Shown here: one piece after another, positions 22,049 to 34,768 of the stretch
Numbering within the stretch: position 1 is the stretch's first letter
How the letters are laid out: every line of letters begins with the position of its first letter
Source of the DNA: Amyloporia xantha
Taxonomy: Eukaryota; Basidiomycota; Agaricomycetes; Polyporales; Adustoporiaceae
DNA length: 64,000 bases
Assembly (NCBI GenBank): GCA_036971615.1
Contig: JAYKKR010000003.1
Span: forward strand, 1,364,001-1,428,000
Reading direction: 5' to 3'
Notes under the pieces: model-generated
The model's database searches: none
What the model saw: the letters and a program-made list of their open reading frames with translations, nothing else
Told to the model about the DNA's origin: nothing
Program-made: the position numbers and the translations under genes

Positions 22049-23580
22049 TCACTCGACTACTCCATTCGCACCTCGCGCTGTGCGTGTAACCGTGGTCACA
22101 GTCGTTATCGTAGTAGTAGTCGTTGTGCGTGTTGTGGTGATGTGGTCTTTGCCCTCCGAAACGATGACGGTCTCGGTAATCATAGGTGGGGGCGCACTAC
22201 TGGCTATCTTCTCTTCCTGGTCTTCTGCGGGGGCGCAGCGAGTGAACCTCCATAATTGACAGGGTTCTCCTGGCTTTTCCCTCATCAGCTGGACCTATGT
22301 GCATGATATTCATCAGCTCAGTGATTCTGTCGTCGAGTTGGTGGTTGGGGTCTCACCTTGGTGCCTGGAGTAGCGCTGCCCCAATCTGCCAGGTCCATAA
22401 CGAAGTCTGTATTCGGCCACGATATACTGTGCCGTATGAGACAGACCATCAATACTGGACACGCCTGCGGAGAAGACACGCTGTGGACACGCACCACATA
22501 GCTCCTTCCTTCTCGTCGATTCGGACGTTCCAGCTGGCGGGGAAAGGACTCGCGACAATGGGCGCGTTCTCGCAGAGGTTCTCCACCGTCAGGTACAGTC
22601 CGCATGAAGACGAGCATGCGCTCCGAATCGTATAGCCCCTCCCGCTCGGTATGAATTCCCACTGGTTATCACAGCCTGATTACTGCCTGTCGATCAATGA
22701 GGCAAGATATGATGCGCACCTGTTGATTCTGGCCCATGTGTGCTGGGAAGCCGACCAATGCTCTCTGATCTGCACCCGAGAGGTCGAGCGCGGTTCCGCT
22801 CCTTGCATTCAGGAGGACATGCCTGCCAGGCATCCAACCATGCGCGGCACCTGTCGCAGCCGCCTCATTCCTGCTAACAGCGGGCTGGTCGTGTCTTTCG
22901 TGGACTTCCTGGTCGTGTCGGGATTCATGATGCGCGTGTTCCACGTGGGCCGAGGCCCTATGGGATGCAAGCCCTGCCTCCAGTTGTTCAAGGTTGTTGC
23001 TGCTTCGAGGAGAGTCGACTTGGGAGACTGTCGTCTCCTCTACCAGCACTGAGAGCGGGCGAGGAGTCTCCAGGCCGCTGCCGTCGTTTTTTGGAGACTC
23101 ATGCATGGCGCCCTCGGTTGGGCCACCAGGCTTTGAGTCTCCAAGATTGCTTTCGTCGGTTTGTAGGTCAACTTCCAACCTATATCCCACGACTGGCTCG
23201 GCCCGTCCTGCATCTTGCCCGTCCTTGTGAGACACCGCCCGCGGTGTCTCGGCTCCTGGCATATACGACGACGAAGATGCAGTCGAGGACCTGCTGACCT
23301 GCGAAGGCTTGCGGTTGGGCGAGTTCGGTGCGCTTGGAGCGTTGCCCATGATGTCTATCGAGGAAGAATACTGCGATGTTGAGCTACGAGGAAGGGAAGG
23401 TTCTGCGGGTTGTTCTGAGCGGACAGCCCGCTTTCTTATGCGAGAGAGGAAACGACTTGCCAGCATGTCGCGTTCGTGTAGAGCCACGCGGTCTGCTAGC
23501 TGCCGCAGTTTGGACGACTCCTTGCTTTTGTGCTTGCTTCTGCATGTGAACAACGAGGCGGGAGCCCCGCCATGATCCAT
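22049..23580 (-). CDS. Protein with C-terminal ricin-B-type (beta-trefoil) lectin domain
   Basis: Exons 23580-22720, 22661-22495, 22426-22357 and 22294-22049 give 447 aa. The first about 245 residues are basic then Ser/Pro-rich and look disordered. The lectin-like domain begins at GRHVLLNARSGTALDLSGAD and includes QNQQWEF, a central NAPIVAS block, DFVMDLADWGSATPGTKVQL and CQLWRFTRC. The two QxW motifs (QQW, QLW) are the signature of this fold, which binds carbohydrate. Many fungi carry intracellular proteins of this type. No catalytic partner domain is present, so it is a lectin-fold protein only. A Thr-rich tail with alternating Thr/Val ends the protein. Translation might instead start at an internal Met (MLASRFLSRI). 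Confidence 0.75.
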
Positions 23581-24891
23581 CCTTGCGCCACGTTGGTAGA
23601 TGCGCCGCGAGGATCAGTTTACTATGCACAGGCATATCACAGCTGTGCAGATGCCTGTAATATTCCGCAGGACATGTTTGCAGTATCTGTAGCGCTGACT
23701 GTTCGTTCTTGATTACAAACGTAGGTGCGACACATAGGCGAGGACGGTGATAATAAGATTGTTTTCAACCACACGTTCTTCATTTCGCGAGTAGAAGCAT
23801 GATTCCTGTGCACATTGACAATGCATAAGATGTCTGGCCATCTCCCTCCACGCTTGGGAATGCGAGCGCAAGCATGTCTCACACGAATTTCATTACTGGC
23901 AGTCCCGAGCGATGGCGGAGTGGGTCTCGAAGAGCGCGATACGTAGATTGTGAGTGGTGTTTCAGAGACATTTTCATAATTCCCTCGTGGTGTCGGGAAT
24001 CGCTAGGTGCATGTTCTTTATGAATTGTAAAAGATCTTGGGAAAAGGTTGTGAAAGCGTAGCTGAGCCTCCAGCACCTAGATCATTCTGAACGACTGCAA
24101 AATGAGAGAAAACATAGTCCCACAGGCCGTTTTCTATGCTTGTGATACACTCGTGAATCTACGCTATGATATCTGAGACAGCCAGTTTCTTCAGTCGCCG
24201 AGACGCACGCAAATCCACACGCACATGTCCTGATGTGGTTCTACGACGATATCACTGTGATGGTGGTTTTGGAGGATCTTCAGAATCTCTACATATTTCT
24301 ATGATGAGATGAGTAGAAGTTGAAAAGAGAGGTATTTGTCCCTACAAAAATGTGCGGGTGGGTGCAATCTCTACCGTGACGACGAGCCGGCATACGGAGG
24401 TGGTGATGTTGTCTCGAATGCCGTTGGACCGAGCGACCCCGGGCTCCCAGGCGAGCCTTTCACTTTGGCACTCATCACTACAACAAGCCGGTACCGCAGG
24501 TGCGTCGTCTTATCAATTTCGCACATATATAATGATACTTACTAGGGAAAAAAGACAAGTATTTGATGTCTTCGGGCGTAAAAAAAGATATGTCCTAGCA
24601 GCTCCACGGCCCGGATCCTTGAAGGAGGTTTCCAGGCTCACCCGTTTCCTCCTGAATTCCTGGAGTATTTCTATGACAGAAGACTGCTATGCCACGCTAA
24701 CCCGCGCAGAGGAGATGTCTGTGTAATTCAGCTACTGCAGGGTGCCACTAGTGTCACAGCGATCGAACGCGAAACGCGTCTGTCATGTGACCGTTTAGAG
24801 CGAGGTCGCACTGGCAGGCGCTCTAGACTCCAGCCACTTTGTCTTTAAACAACCCAGGCACTAATCCACCGACCAACCCTCCTACTTTACC
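23581..24891. other. Intergenic, possible unrecognised small gene
   Basis: About 1.3 kb without a recognised gene. A minus-strand ATG at 24475 opens MSAKVKGSPGSPGSLGPTAF and reaches a possible donor near 24373. A separate short frame with ILKILQNHHHSDIVVEPH lies near 24260-24300. They might belong to one small multi-exon gene, but I cannot support the joins. The last 200 bases contain the SUMO promoter. Confidence 0.3.
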
Positions 24892-25522
24892 ATGTCCGAA
24901 GAAACGGAGGATGTCAAGCCAAAAATCAACATTGTCATCAACTTCGAAGGGCAAAGTGAGTTCTCGAAAGTAGTCGCAATGCCACTGAATTTTGCCGACT
25001 CTAGATATTTCCGCATCGCGCCTCTGTTTCAGCGTGTACTGTGAAAGTTAAGCCTGGGATGTTGTTTCAAAAAGTATTTGAGGCAGCAGAGGTGAGCATA
25101 TAATTCAAGTGAGTAATGGCTTGTCTCTGATCTTGACCGTGATCTGCACTCGCGACGTCGTTCTCAGAAACGGTTTAACAAAGAGCCAGGTTAGTTTTTC
25201 TAGCTTGATTTTCTCTTCAGAGAAACTGAATTTGTTTGTGACCCTAGGCACGTTCAAATTTACCTTTGATGGTCAACGAGTTCGACCAGAAATGACACCA
25301 GCAGAGGTGCGTTTGTCGCGTGAAAATACTACCTGACGTATATCTAACGCAAGCTCCTTAGTTGGACATGGAGGATGGTGACGCGATTGATGCGCATCTG
25401 CAGCAGGTATGTCCGTTCAATCGCTTGAGGCGGTGAATGCAGCACAGCGATTTGACTTCTTTCGCTATGATCCCCTTACACAGGTGGGAGGTGGGCCTTG
25501 TTTGCACCAGTATTTGACATAA
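24892..25522 (+). CDS. SMT3: SUMO (small ubiquitin-like modifier) precursor
   Basis: Six exons, 24892-24955, 25033-25091, 25168-25189, 25248-25306, 25362-25406 and 25484-25522, encode 95 aa. The disordered start MSEETEDVKPKINIVINFEG leads into the ubiquitin fold TVKVKPGMLFQKVFEAAEKRF, then [35 protein letters not shown]. The di-glycine maturation site VGG is followed by GPCLHQYLT, the peptide a SUMO protease would remove to expose the C-terminal glycine for E1 activation. Length and layout match Smt3/Pmt3. SUMO is conjugated to nuclear and other targets via Ubc9. Exon 3 is only 22 nt; all donors are GT and all acceptors AG. Confidence 0.95.
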
Positions 25523-26045
25523 GTCAAGCTGTCTTCGACCTTGCTATCGCGTATTACTTTCATGCAAGAGGGCACCGGTGGTAGATTTACTTATCAGTTT
25601 TTTATTGTACGTCTCTACGTATGGCTGCACACCAGGATGTACTTTGGACGCGGACCCATGTATTGATAGCCATGGCTAGCGCTGCGCTCGTTATGCAGTT
25701 CGATCCGGGGGTGATGACAAAGAGGAGATCGTGCTTGTGGATAGTTCGAGGAAATGTATCAGGATTCAGCCTTCAGAGAGAAGATGCTAATTTAATATGC
25801 TAACGACGCTGACCGGCCTTCGCCGAGCGAAAGCTATGCGTAGAACATGTACACGAGCCTGACCTCGGTTCGACCGTACCTCCAAGGCTCGTGTCAGACT
25901 TAGCGACTATCAGCATTCTCGCTAGAGAGACAAGAATACAGCTGTACTTCTGTCACCAAGTCAATAGCTGTTGATTATACCGGCTCCAATTACTGCGTTG
26001 GCCGTGGCATGGCAGGGCTGTAACACCTGAGAGCGCTTTTTGACC
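25523..26045. other. Intergenic
   Basis: Between the SUMO stop and the ATG22 start. It presumably holds the 3' UTR and promoter. No repeat or gene seen. Confidence 0.4.
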
Positions 26046-28693
26046 ATGACGAGCTTAATCCGACCTAATGGACTCTTAGCTTATGAGGATCATCATTCAC
26101 ACACAAGACAGTTGCGCGGATGGTTCTGCTATGCGTTTGCTAGGTGAACTTTGCCCAATGCGACCGCTCATAAATGACTAACTACGTGGCCATCTGGGGC
26201 GATAGCGAAGTCTTTGTGATCGTCTCTTTGTCGCTCTTCCTTCCTATTTGCCTGGAGCAGTTTGCAAGGTGAGCTATTCTCACTTGCTGCTTCGGCATAC
26301 TACTTGTTTCTGTCAGTGTACTCTGAGAAGATTTGGGATACTGAGTCTTAGGACAAAGCTTCATGACACGACACCTGCCGGCGACGGACTTGTATGCTGT
26401 TGAACATTGTGCAGGTATGCCTGGATTTTGTCGGCAGAGGCCTGGAATGACGCAGGTCATGTGTATTTCACTGCTTGCATGCCACCTGCACAATATTCAC
26501 TCGGCGTGTAATCACGCTGTTTCTGAGTACCGCGTCTGATTCAGCATTTTTCCGTCCCGCCAGAGCTCGGTGGCGGGGCGGTCGATACGAGATCAACATA
26601 CGTCCTTCGGGAGCGAGTCTGCAGACTGCTGCAGAACATGCGAAATTTATATACCGCAATTGGTGACCTTTGAAGTGACGGCGATCCGCATATATGTCCG
26701 AATGCGGCCGCACATGTCAGGAGGGCGTTGTTCGGACACAAGCTCACTATTATATCAGAGACAATGGATATCTCTTACCTGACCGATCTCAGCCTTGCAC
26801 GTTAGGCAGCGCTCGAGGAACCGGAGCTCCAGACCCACAACAAGACAGCCGCTGTGTGGTAAAACTGGGCTGGCTATGGATCGACAGTGCTAGTTTCAGG
26901 TATGTATCATGATAGCATCTTCAAGAATACGAGATAAGAACCGGATTTTCCAGCCTGTATGTGAATTCGACCTCCGTTGCACTGCAGGCCCTGACTGTTA
27001 TCTCCATGGGGGGTATTGCTGACCACCGTATGCCTTTCATCCATTGTCCTAATAAGCATCTGACGGAACTGGTTGCTTCTCAGCTCCACATCGTAAGCGT
27101 CTCCTTTTGACGTTCGCCGCCATCGGCTCTATCTCAGCCATGCTATTCTTCATCCTCCCCTCATCTTCGGTAGTGTGGCTCCTCGCAGCCCCATTAGCCA
27201 TCTGTGCAAATGTCGGCTTCGGCGCATCCGTAGTAGCGCTGAATTCGTACATCCCCTCTCTTGCTCGTGGAGCACCAGAGGTTGTCACCGCACGGGTGGC
27301 GCTTGCGCGTGCCAAGGATGTCCGATCTCGGTTCGAACAGGAACCACAGCATGAAGATGAAGAGGCAGACGACGAGCCGCTTCTATCTCACACCGCACCT
27401 ATGGATGCCGACGTTATAGCAGCTACATTTGTGCACGAGCACGCGCTGTCCACAGCCACTGCGCGAATTTCAGCACAGGGAATCGCGCTTGGATACGCAG
27501 CTGGGATTCTGATGTTGCTTCTTGCACTTATTCCTGTCAATGCCCTGGGAGGGTCTACGTTTGCGTTGAGACTGGCGATCGGCTTGAGTGGTGTTTGGTG
27601 GGCGGTCTTCTCAGTACCGGCGGCACGATGGCTACCGGGAGCTGCTGAGACAAAGGACGCGTCCATAGAGGTGGGAGAATACACGGAAGAGAGACAGAAG
27701 CCATGGAATATGTGGGAGGAAATTGTTGGTGCATGGAGGCGGCTCGGCGGAATGCTTCGATTGCGGGAGATCAGGAGGCTGAAGAACACATTCAAATACC
27801 TCGCGGCTTGGTTCTTGCTCTCGGACGGTTAGTATTCGCTATTAGTGGAAGCATCGTGTTTTCCATCTGTCCTTTGTTCTGGATCAGTGATCCCTTGTGT
27901 TAACTGATTGTTCACCAGGATTTTCAAGTATAACGTCGACCGCCATGCTCTTTGGAAAGACGACGTTGCACATGCCTCCATCCTCACTCATCATTGTCGG
28001 CGCGCTTGCACCTACTGCCGGTATACTCGGGTCACTGGTCTGGCCTGTCATACAACGGCGAATGGGCTGGTCAAATTTGCGTGTATTAGTGACACTCCTG
28101 GTCCTTGCGTCATTAGTTCCAGCGTATGGCTGCCTGGGATTTCTGCCCGTCTTCAGGGACACTTTCAAATTCGGCGGCCTGACGACCGCGGGGGAAATGT
28201 ATGCACTCGCTGTGTATTTTGTAAGTGTATTTGCGGGACTATGATGTGACAGTCGAGACTGGGCTGACATTATGTACTGTTCCGCCCAGGGTTCGGTAAT
28301 GGGTGCTTTCCAAGGATATGCGCGCGCCTTTTACGCGGAGCTCATACCCCCTGGAGAAGAAGCTCGATGGTATGTCGACCCAGCTATCGTTAGACCTGTT
28401 AGCTGATAGTGTTCTGTGTATCAGGTACGGTCTGTTTTCAATAACCGACAAGGTCCGTAGTATTCTGCTTCACAGTACTACTATATTGCAAGCACTGACC
28501 TCAACCTCCACAGTCCAGCTCCTTCATCGGACCTCTGATTGTGGGTCTCATTGCGGATATAACCGGAAACATCCGCTACGCTTTCTTTTTCCTTGTGTTC
28601 ATGGTCTGGCTTGCTGTTCCGGTGCTGATGAGTGTCGATGTGGAGCGTGGCAGAGCGGATGCTCGGGACTACAAGTATCGCGCCGACCTTTGA
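26046..28693 (+). CDS. ATG22: Autophagy-related protein 22-like vacuolar effluxer
   Basis: Nine exons, 26046-26143, 26206-26268, 26759-26899, 26954-27027, 27084-27827, 27919-28220, 28290-28369, 28425-28452 and 28514-28693, encode 569 aa. The N-terminus GWFCYAFASEVFVIVSLSLF followed by FLPICLEQFARDNGYLLPD, the VNSTSVALQALTVISMGG loop helix, an acidic cytosolic loop (about residues 195-240), and LGYAAGILMLLLALIPVNAL match the Atg22 branch of the major facilitator superfamily, with many membrane helices. In yeast Atg22 returns amino acids from the vacuole to the cytosol after autophagic breakdown; this role is inferred by family. The C-terminal helices SFIGPLIVGLIADITGNIRY and ADARDYKYRADL are complete. 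Intron 2 is unusually long (490 nt). Confidence 0.9.
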
Positions 28694-29134
28694 CATTATA
28701 TTGGTCCGGGAGGGCTTGTTATATGGACTTTGTATACGTACACCGTTTTCTTGGGATGATTATTCGGATGAATCCGCATTCGTCGTTGGTCTTTGCATTC
28801 AGCTCGAATCTGGTATGTTTCGCGAGCGGCCGCCCTAAGGCGACCCGTTCTCAGTATTTATTGCCCATATTCTGCGTTATTCCTTGCTTCATTATGCCAC
28901 TCATTCCGACACGTTGCATGCTCCCGTATAGTGACAGCCCTCGCCTCACTCGTCCCAAGCATGTCACTAGCACTGATAGTTCGAGCCCAACACCCTAGTC
29001 GTATGGACCTTGTCCTTGAGTAAGGCAGTCGCGCGCTATAAATTATATCGGGTTGACCACAGGAATGGTTGTAATAAATTATTGTATATACGCCCAAGCG
29101 ATACATCCGAGTGTATTTGTAGCTCACGTGCGAT
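28694..29134. other. Intergenic, convergent 3' ends
   Basis: Between the stop codons of ATG22 (+) and STE24 (-). AT-leaning; nothing recognised. Confidence 0.4.
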
Positions 29135-31095
29135 TCACAGCTCCTTTTTCGACGCTGCCGTGCTGTCCGCCTTGAACCCTTCCAGAGCCTTCAGCCGCTC
29201 CGTCAACGTCGGATGTGAGTGGTGATACGCAGAGTATCTATAGCAGTCGTCAAAAACGTCTAAAGACAGTAGGCGGCTGAAGACACTTACAGCCAATCCA
29301 CCCACACGGTGGACAGATTCTTCACATGGAGTGTGACCAGCGCACGGCCGAGTCTGTCGCCCATGTCGCTCATGTCCTCCGCCTTCAGCATGTTCTGCAG
29401 CTCGCACGCGAAGCGGTCGGCTTGGTACTCGAACCGGCGGCTGACAGCGTTCATGCCGATGCCAACGATGGCCTCGAGTGGAGAGATGATCATCTGTCCG
29501 CACATGTTAGAGCGTCAACACGTCGCTTGAATTTGGAGAAAGCTGGGACTCGCACCTGGAAGAGGAGGAACGCGACGATGGTCGGCGGACGTGCTGCGAC
29601 AGCCGCCGGGAAGTCAAATGCACAGAGGACTGGTGGCGCATGGAGGAACGCGGGGAAAAGCGCCAGGATGGAGAAGAGGTGCATCTGGGAGACCAGGAGA
29701 AGCTTCGTCGGGTGGAGATAGTACCAGTGGCCAAGCTCGTGTGCTTAAAATACCGTCAGTCAAGTGCGGTAGCTGCAATGATCAGACACACCCAACACAG
29801 CTTCAACCTCATCGGCTTTGCTCTGCTTGATCAGCGTGTCAAAAATCACGATGTGTTTGCTCTACGCATTGGACATTTTCAGTACATGATCCCAATCAGT
29901 GAAGCAGGTCTACACACCCACGGAAGTCCATAAAAGTATGCATTGCTGTGCGAGCTGCGCTTCGAGCCATCAATCTCGTAGAGATGCTTGAGCGGAAACT
30001 TTAGCTTCGCCGCCAGTGCCTCAATACGGGATCGCAGCTCCCCTTCTGCAAGCGGCGAGAGCTTGTTGAACAGCGGTTGGATGATCGTTGGGTAGATGAC
30101 AACCATGATCATCTGGAACGCCAATCTGCAATAAATCTCAGAAACACGCTGACGAGGTGTAAGAAATAACAACATACAAGAAGGCCATCAGCCAAGGGAC
30201 AAAGCGGTCTCCGGCCCATTTGAAGACGTAGAGGAATGCAGCGAGAAAGGGTGGAGCGATGACGAACCCGATCGCCCAGCCTTTGATCAAGTCGACGACA
30301 AATAGTCCAGGCGTGGTTTTGTTGAAGCCGTGCTTTTCCTCAAGCACGAATGTTTGATACACGGAGAGAGGAAGTGTGGGGACAGAAGAAACGAAGAAGA
30401 GCACAAATGCGAATGCAATGGATTGGACAATCTGCACGGTAACTGTCAATAATCATGTTTTCCATTATGAAAGAATGGTATACGACAACGGGTACTGTCA
30501 GAGCATCCTTGACCATGCGGCTGCGAATCATGCAGCATATTACAACAGGCCTGGGTGGCACCGCTGAGAAAGTGCAGTGTAGTACTGTCTATCCACCGTG
30601 GGACTGGATGCTCACGATACGAGCATAATGTTGACCTACTGTCCAAAGACGTGAAGTTGCTCACTTACCTCGTATTCTGGTCCATAGCCGAAGAATCCTA
30701 CCATGCGACCGCCCACCTCCCACGCCCATGCATACACGCCGATGTGCAGCAGTAATGAGTCTACTGCCTGTTTGTACAGTCCCGCAAATAAAGAGAACTT
30801 GGCTTTATCCTTGCCATATACTTGAGACTTCGCGAAGACATCGTCCGTGAAGTGGTCTTTCAGCGCAGGTGGTGGCGCGGTTTTGGAGTACAGAGGATAT
30901 TGCCGCAATCTGTAATGTGTATAAATCAGTTCGCTTCGACGACACGGAAAATTAGTGCACGTACATGAGATAAGATTCGAACAGGCACACAGCCCATGAG
31001 AATGCTTGCACATAAGTTTTCCAGTCGATGGGGTCGACAGTAACGAAGGCAAGATGCCGTTGCACCACGCCCAATTGAACATGAATAAAGTCCAT
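29135..31095 (-). CDS. STE24: CAAX prenyl protease 1 (Ste24/ZMPSTE24 family)
   Basis: Eight exons, 31095-30965, 30909-30669, 30431-30178, 30125-29918, 29861-29792, 29743-29556, 29493-29291 and 29237-29135, encode 465 aa. Family blocks are present in order: IDWKTYVQAFSWAVCLFESY, LRQYPLYSKT, SVYQTFVLEEKHGFNKTT, YPTIIQPLFNKLSPL, GSKRSSHSNAYFYGLPW, the zinc-binding AHELGHWYYLHPTKL (HExxH) and the third-ligand helix FEYQADRFA. It is a multi-span ER/nuclear-membrane metalloprotease that removes the AAX tripeptide from prenylated proteins such as a-factor-type pheromones. The extreme C-terminus SKKEL ends in a KKxx dilysine pattern expected to retrieve the protein to the ER. Intron 2 is 237 nt, longer than its neighbours. 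Confidence 0.94.
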
Positions 31096-31477
31096 TGTGA
31101 CTGCTCTCCGTAAGTTGCTACGGAATATGTAGCCACAGGTCCGCTGAACTTGTATTCTGTTGAAGGTGTACTTGTGAAGTACGCGTTGACTTTCACTTGA
31201 GTCAAGGATACGTGTCGCATCACGTGACCCATTCCCCGCGTCTACTGCGCGTCTGCCTTTTTTTGGTTGGACCGACTCTGATTGACTCATTCCAATACTT
31301 AAGTACGAGATTCATTTGCCTTCGGCACGCTTGCTGGTGTTCGTGCAGACCTTTCGCATTCGTCCTGATGGATTTGCCCAGGTGGAGGGTAGCCACAAGA
31401 GCCTTGACTGCAAGGGGTGCTAAATGCAACACCGGCGCCCTCTACATACAATGCCACTTGGGAAGGCGTAAGTACGG
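31096..31477. other. Intergenic
   Basis: Upstream of STE24 and downstream of the CCDC97-like gene, both leftward. It should contain the STE24 promoter. No other feature seen. Confidence 0.4.
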
Positions 31478-32823
31478 TCACGTCCCAATGTCACCATCGA
31501 CAGTGTTTAATGTGCGCCGCTTTTGTGCCCATTCTTTTGCGCGAGCCCGTCTGGCCTGCTTCACCTTCTCGTCCTCCTCATTCACTACCTCGGCGTCAGG
31601 AGACACTGTATGACCTTCCCCTTTCTCTCGCTTCTCTTCCGTCGTACCCCTAGTGCCTTCATCCGTCTCTTGCTTAGACAGGCTTTCTTCGTCACTGTCT
31701 CCATATCCTGTCAACCCACCCAAGCCGACGCCCGAACGTGCCTCAGCCTCCTTCTCCACTTTCTCTCTCTCCATCTCTTCCCTCACGTGGCTCTTCATGA
31801 TCCTCCATGCACGCGACCACCGGCCCCGCAAGAAGGCGAAACGTCGATCAGCACCATGGTTTGCCAAAATTCGCATCTCGAGCTGTGCGGGATTCGGTGA
31901 TGTCAGGATATGCGACGCCGTACGGCGCATGAGCTCCCCCTGAGTGTCATCGGGCTGAAGTTACATGACATGAGGATGAGTATTCCGAACAGTGCTCATA
32001 CAGGTGTGCGAGGGCATACCTCTTCATCACTGCCACCCCACTCCTCGTCTCCTGCGTCCTGTGCCTGATCTTCTCCAGCTTCTGCTCGTAAAGCCCTGAG
32101 ACGTTCCTCTCTGCCTTGGTCTATCAATCGTCTCCGCTTCTCGCGGCGATAATCCTTCACCTCCTCCGCGGAGAAGAAGAATATATCCTCTGTGTCGGAG
32201 GGTAGGTCAGACCAACCACCTGGAGAGTTTGGGCGCGTATCTGGTTCATGCGAAGTAACGGGCAATGCGTCCAGAAGGAGACGTGCATCATACCTATTGG
32301 ACACAGTAGAAGTTAGTGCATAGCCTAGCTGGAAAGAAACGGGAATGAAAGATTCCTAGATGCTTGAGTTATGACCAGTCCTGCATATTGCCCCGGTGTG
32401 GGTATCCAGTCCACGAATAGTTCGACAGCATGCATGCTCTCGAGAAGAGGCCTACCTGTCCACCCACACCCCTTCCTCCTCTTCCTCCACTACTTTCTTC
32501 GAGTCCAACGTCGTGTGACCGAGGTGCACACGCTCCTCCTCAAACGCGTCGGATGCCCCGCTCCCGCTCCCGCCCCCAGTGCCCTTCCACTCAATCAGAC
32601 CGTCTCCTACACGGGTGCGCCTCTTTCCGCCGTCTTCATAGTATTCGACCTCAAGGGAAGTCGCGGCTTGGGATGCCTGAGGTCCTCGGATGAGGTCAGC
32701 TTCATGTGCCTGTATGAATAGTGCTGGATCCGGAGGAGCTGGACCTGCTTCTCGTGTGTCGTCTTCATAAGTATGGGCAGTATTCTGATGCCTATGCTTT
32801 CGCTTTCGAGACTTGGGTATCAT
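31478..32823 (-). CDS. CCDC97-like (DUF2052) coiled-coil protein
   Basis: Three exons, 32823-32456, 32293-32020 and 31954-31478, encode 372 aa. The family core is clear: RYDARLLLDALP, then GWSDLPSDTEDIFFFSAEEV and DYRREKRRRLIDQGREERL, a Glu/Arg-rich predicted coiled coil. The C-terminal block has MRRTASHILTSPNPAQLEMR, ILANHGADRRFAFLRGRWSR and a basic/acidic helix. The human relative CCDC97 has been found with SF3b-containing splicing complexes, so a nuclear RNA-processing role is plausible here but is inference. The N-terminal third is low-complexity, with a basic start (MIPKSRKRKHRH) that may act in nuclear import. The 162-nt first intron contains an open frame in another phase, considered and set aside. 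Confidence 0.82.
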
Positions 32824-33117
32824 AACGACGGTGAATGGTACAGGATCAGTAATTACTCAGTCGGAAGGGGGATGATTCGTGGATAATTTCACGCGATAAT
32901 ACGACCAGATAACCGGTGTATATTTTACATAAAATACGTCTCATTATGTACTTGAGTAAATAAATAATTGCACATGAGGTCTATATATGGTAGTTGTCGC
33001 TCAGCAAAATTGTGAATTTCCGATTCTACAACATTGACTTGAACGATCGTTCTACTTTCCTACAACCCCCCCTAGCGGCCATCGACAGTTTGGAATCAGG
33101 AAATTGTGTCATACGCT

Positions 33118-34768
33118 ATGGCGACTTCCTCACTGCCTCCTTTAAACCCTCTCTTGAAAGTATGCGGCAAGCGAACGCGAGATATCTTTGCTTCATGTCC
33201 GGACGACAGTATGCAGGAGGAACCGAAGAGGTCAGTACCAGTTGCACTTGATTTTCACTGTGAATACGACCCGCCTACACAGTGCCCGTATCCGGTTGTC
33301 AGTCAAAATGAATGATGAATACAAAGACGTGCGCGAGCTTCCTGCGTCATTGCTAGCACAGCAAGGTGCTGTGGGTCCTGCGAGACCAAAAGAGCAGCGG
33401 AAAGCCATCACCGCTGGACGTGAGTGTTGCTAGTATAAATCCTCATGCCTCGTCCCGCGCTGATGTCCCCACAGCAGCTGCAACTACAGACATGAGCCTC
33501 ATGATCGCGAACATTGACAACAAGCCCATTCCCCAACCGTCGACATTCACATCCTCCAACAACCTCACAAAAGCACTTCAACTGCACAAAACAACACGCA
33601 CGATCAAGCCCACGTACCACCCGCCATGGAAACTCATGCGTGTCATCTCCGGCCACTTGGGATGGGTGCGGAGTGTTGCGGTGGAGCCAGGGAACAAGTG
33701 GTTTGCGACGGGGGCGGGAGACAGGGTCATCAAGATTTGGGATTTGGCGTCCGGAGAGCTCAAATTGTCGTTGACGGGCCATATATCTACAGTGCGCGGG
33801 TTGGCGGTGTCTTCGCGCCATCCGTATCTCTTCTCGTGCGGAGAGGACAAGGTACGATGTCGCTTTTCTTCAGCACGTGTAGTGAGCTGACTGCGTTCAA
33901 AATGCAGATGGTGAAATGCTGGGACCTTGAGGCTAACAAAGTCATCCGGCATTATCATGGGCATTTATCAGGTGTCTACGCGATGTCGTTACACCCAACA
34001 CTTGATGTGCTGGTCACATCCGGGCGAGACGCCTCTGCTCGCGTGTGGGATATGCGGACAAAAGCGCAAATTCACGTTTTGTCCGGACACACAGCCACGG
34101 TAGCAGACGTGAAATGTCAGGAGTCTGATCCGCAGGTCATCACGGGTAGTATGGACTCAACAGTGCGGTACGTGTATTGTCGTTCGCTTCAGAAGCTTGC
34201 TCATACGCTGAGGATGTTCTTGTTTTTGCTCGAAGGTTATGGGATTTGGCAGCGGGGAAGACGATGGTCACGCTCACGCATCACAAGAAATCTGTCCGCG
34301 CACTTGCCATCCACCCGACAGAATACTCCTTTGCGTCGGCATCAGCAGGTGGTAACAACATCAAGAAGTGGAAATGTCCCGACGGTACATTTGTGTTCAA
34401 CTTCAGCGGGCACAACGCGATCATCAACACCCTCTCTGTCAACTCGGAAGGTGTCTTCTTCTCCGGCGGTGCGTATCTTCCACCACTAATGCAGGGAATC
34501 ATACTTACTTTTGTCGTGCAGGTGACAATGGAACGCTGACACTATGGGACTATGACACGGGCACTGCGTTCCAGAACATGGACGACATCCCGCAGCCTGG
34601 GTCGCTTGAGGCGGAGGCGGGCGTGTTCTGTTCGACATTCGATGCCACCGGGACGCGTCTGATTACTGGCGGTGCTGACAAAACGATCAAGGTACGTTTG
34701 GGTTCCATGAATGAGCTGGCTTCGGGCACTAATAAGATTCGTAGATTTATGCTGAGCAATCGCAGTAG
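33118..34768 (+). CDS. PRP46: WD40 splicing factor Prp46/PLRG1 (pleiotropic regulator 1)
   Basis: Seven exons, 33118-33230, 33283-33419, 33475-33851, 33908-34167, 34236-34468, 34522-34691 and 34745-34768, encode 437 aa. After about 150 N-terminal residues come [20 protein letters not shown] and seven WD repeats (for example [73 protein letters not shown]), ending [16 protein letters not shown]. This is the propeller of the Prp19-associated (NTC) complex, which enters the spliceosome at activation. The final coding exon is only 24 nt. The start ATG at 33118 ([11 protein letters not shown]) matches the usual family beginning better than an in-frame ATG four codons upstream. Confidence 0.93.

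Noticed and set aside
22049..22700. Ricin-B lectin domain as a sign of a toxin gene
   Set aside because: Only the carbohydrate-binding beta-trefoil fold is present. No enzymatic toxin chain or secretion signal is visible, and such lectin-fold proteins are common in fungi.
32295..32454. Open frame LLESMHAVELFVDWIPTPGQ within the first intron of the CCDC97-like gene, which looks protein-like
   Set aside because: It is out of phase with both flanking exons, and no donor/acceptor pair of workable length joins it. Direct joining of exon 1 to RYDARLLLDAL keeps phase and matches the family.
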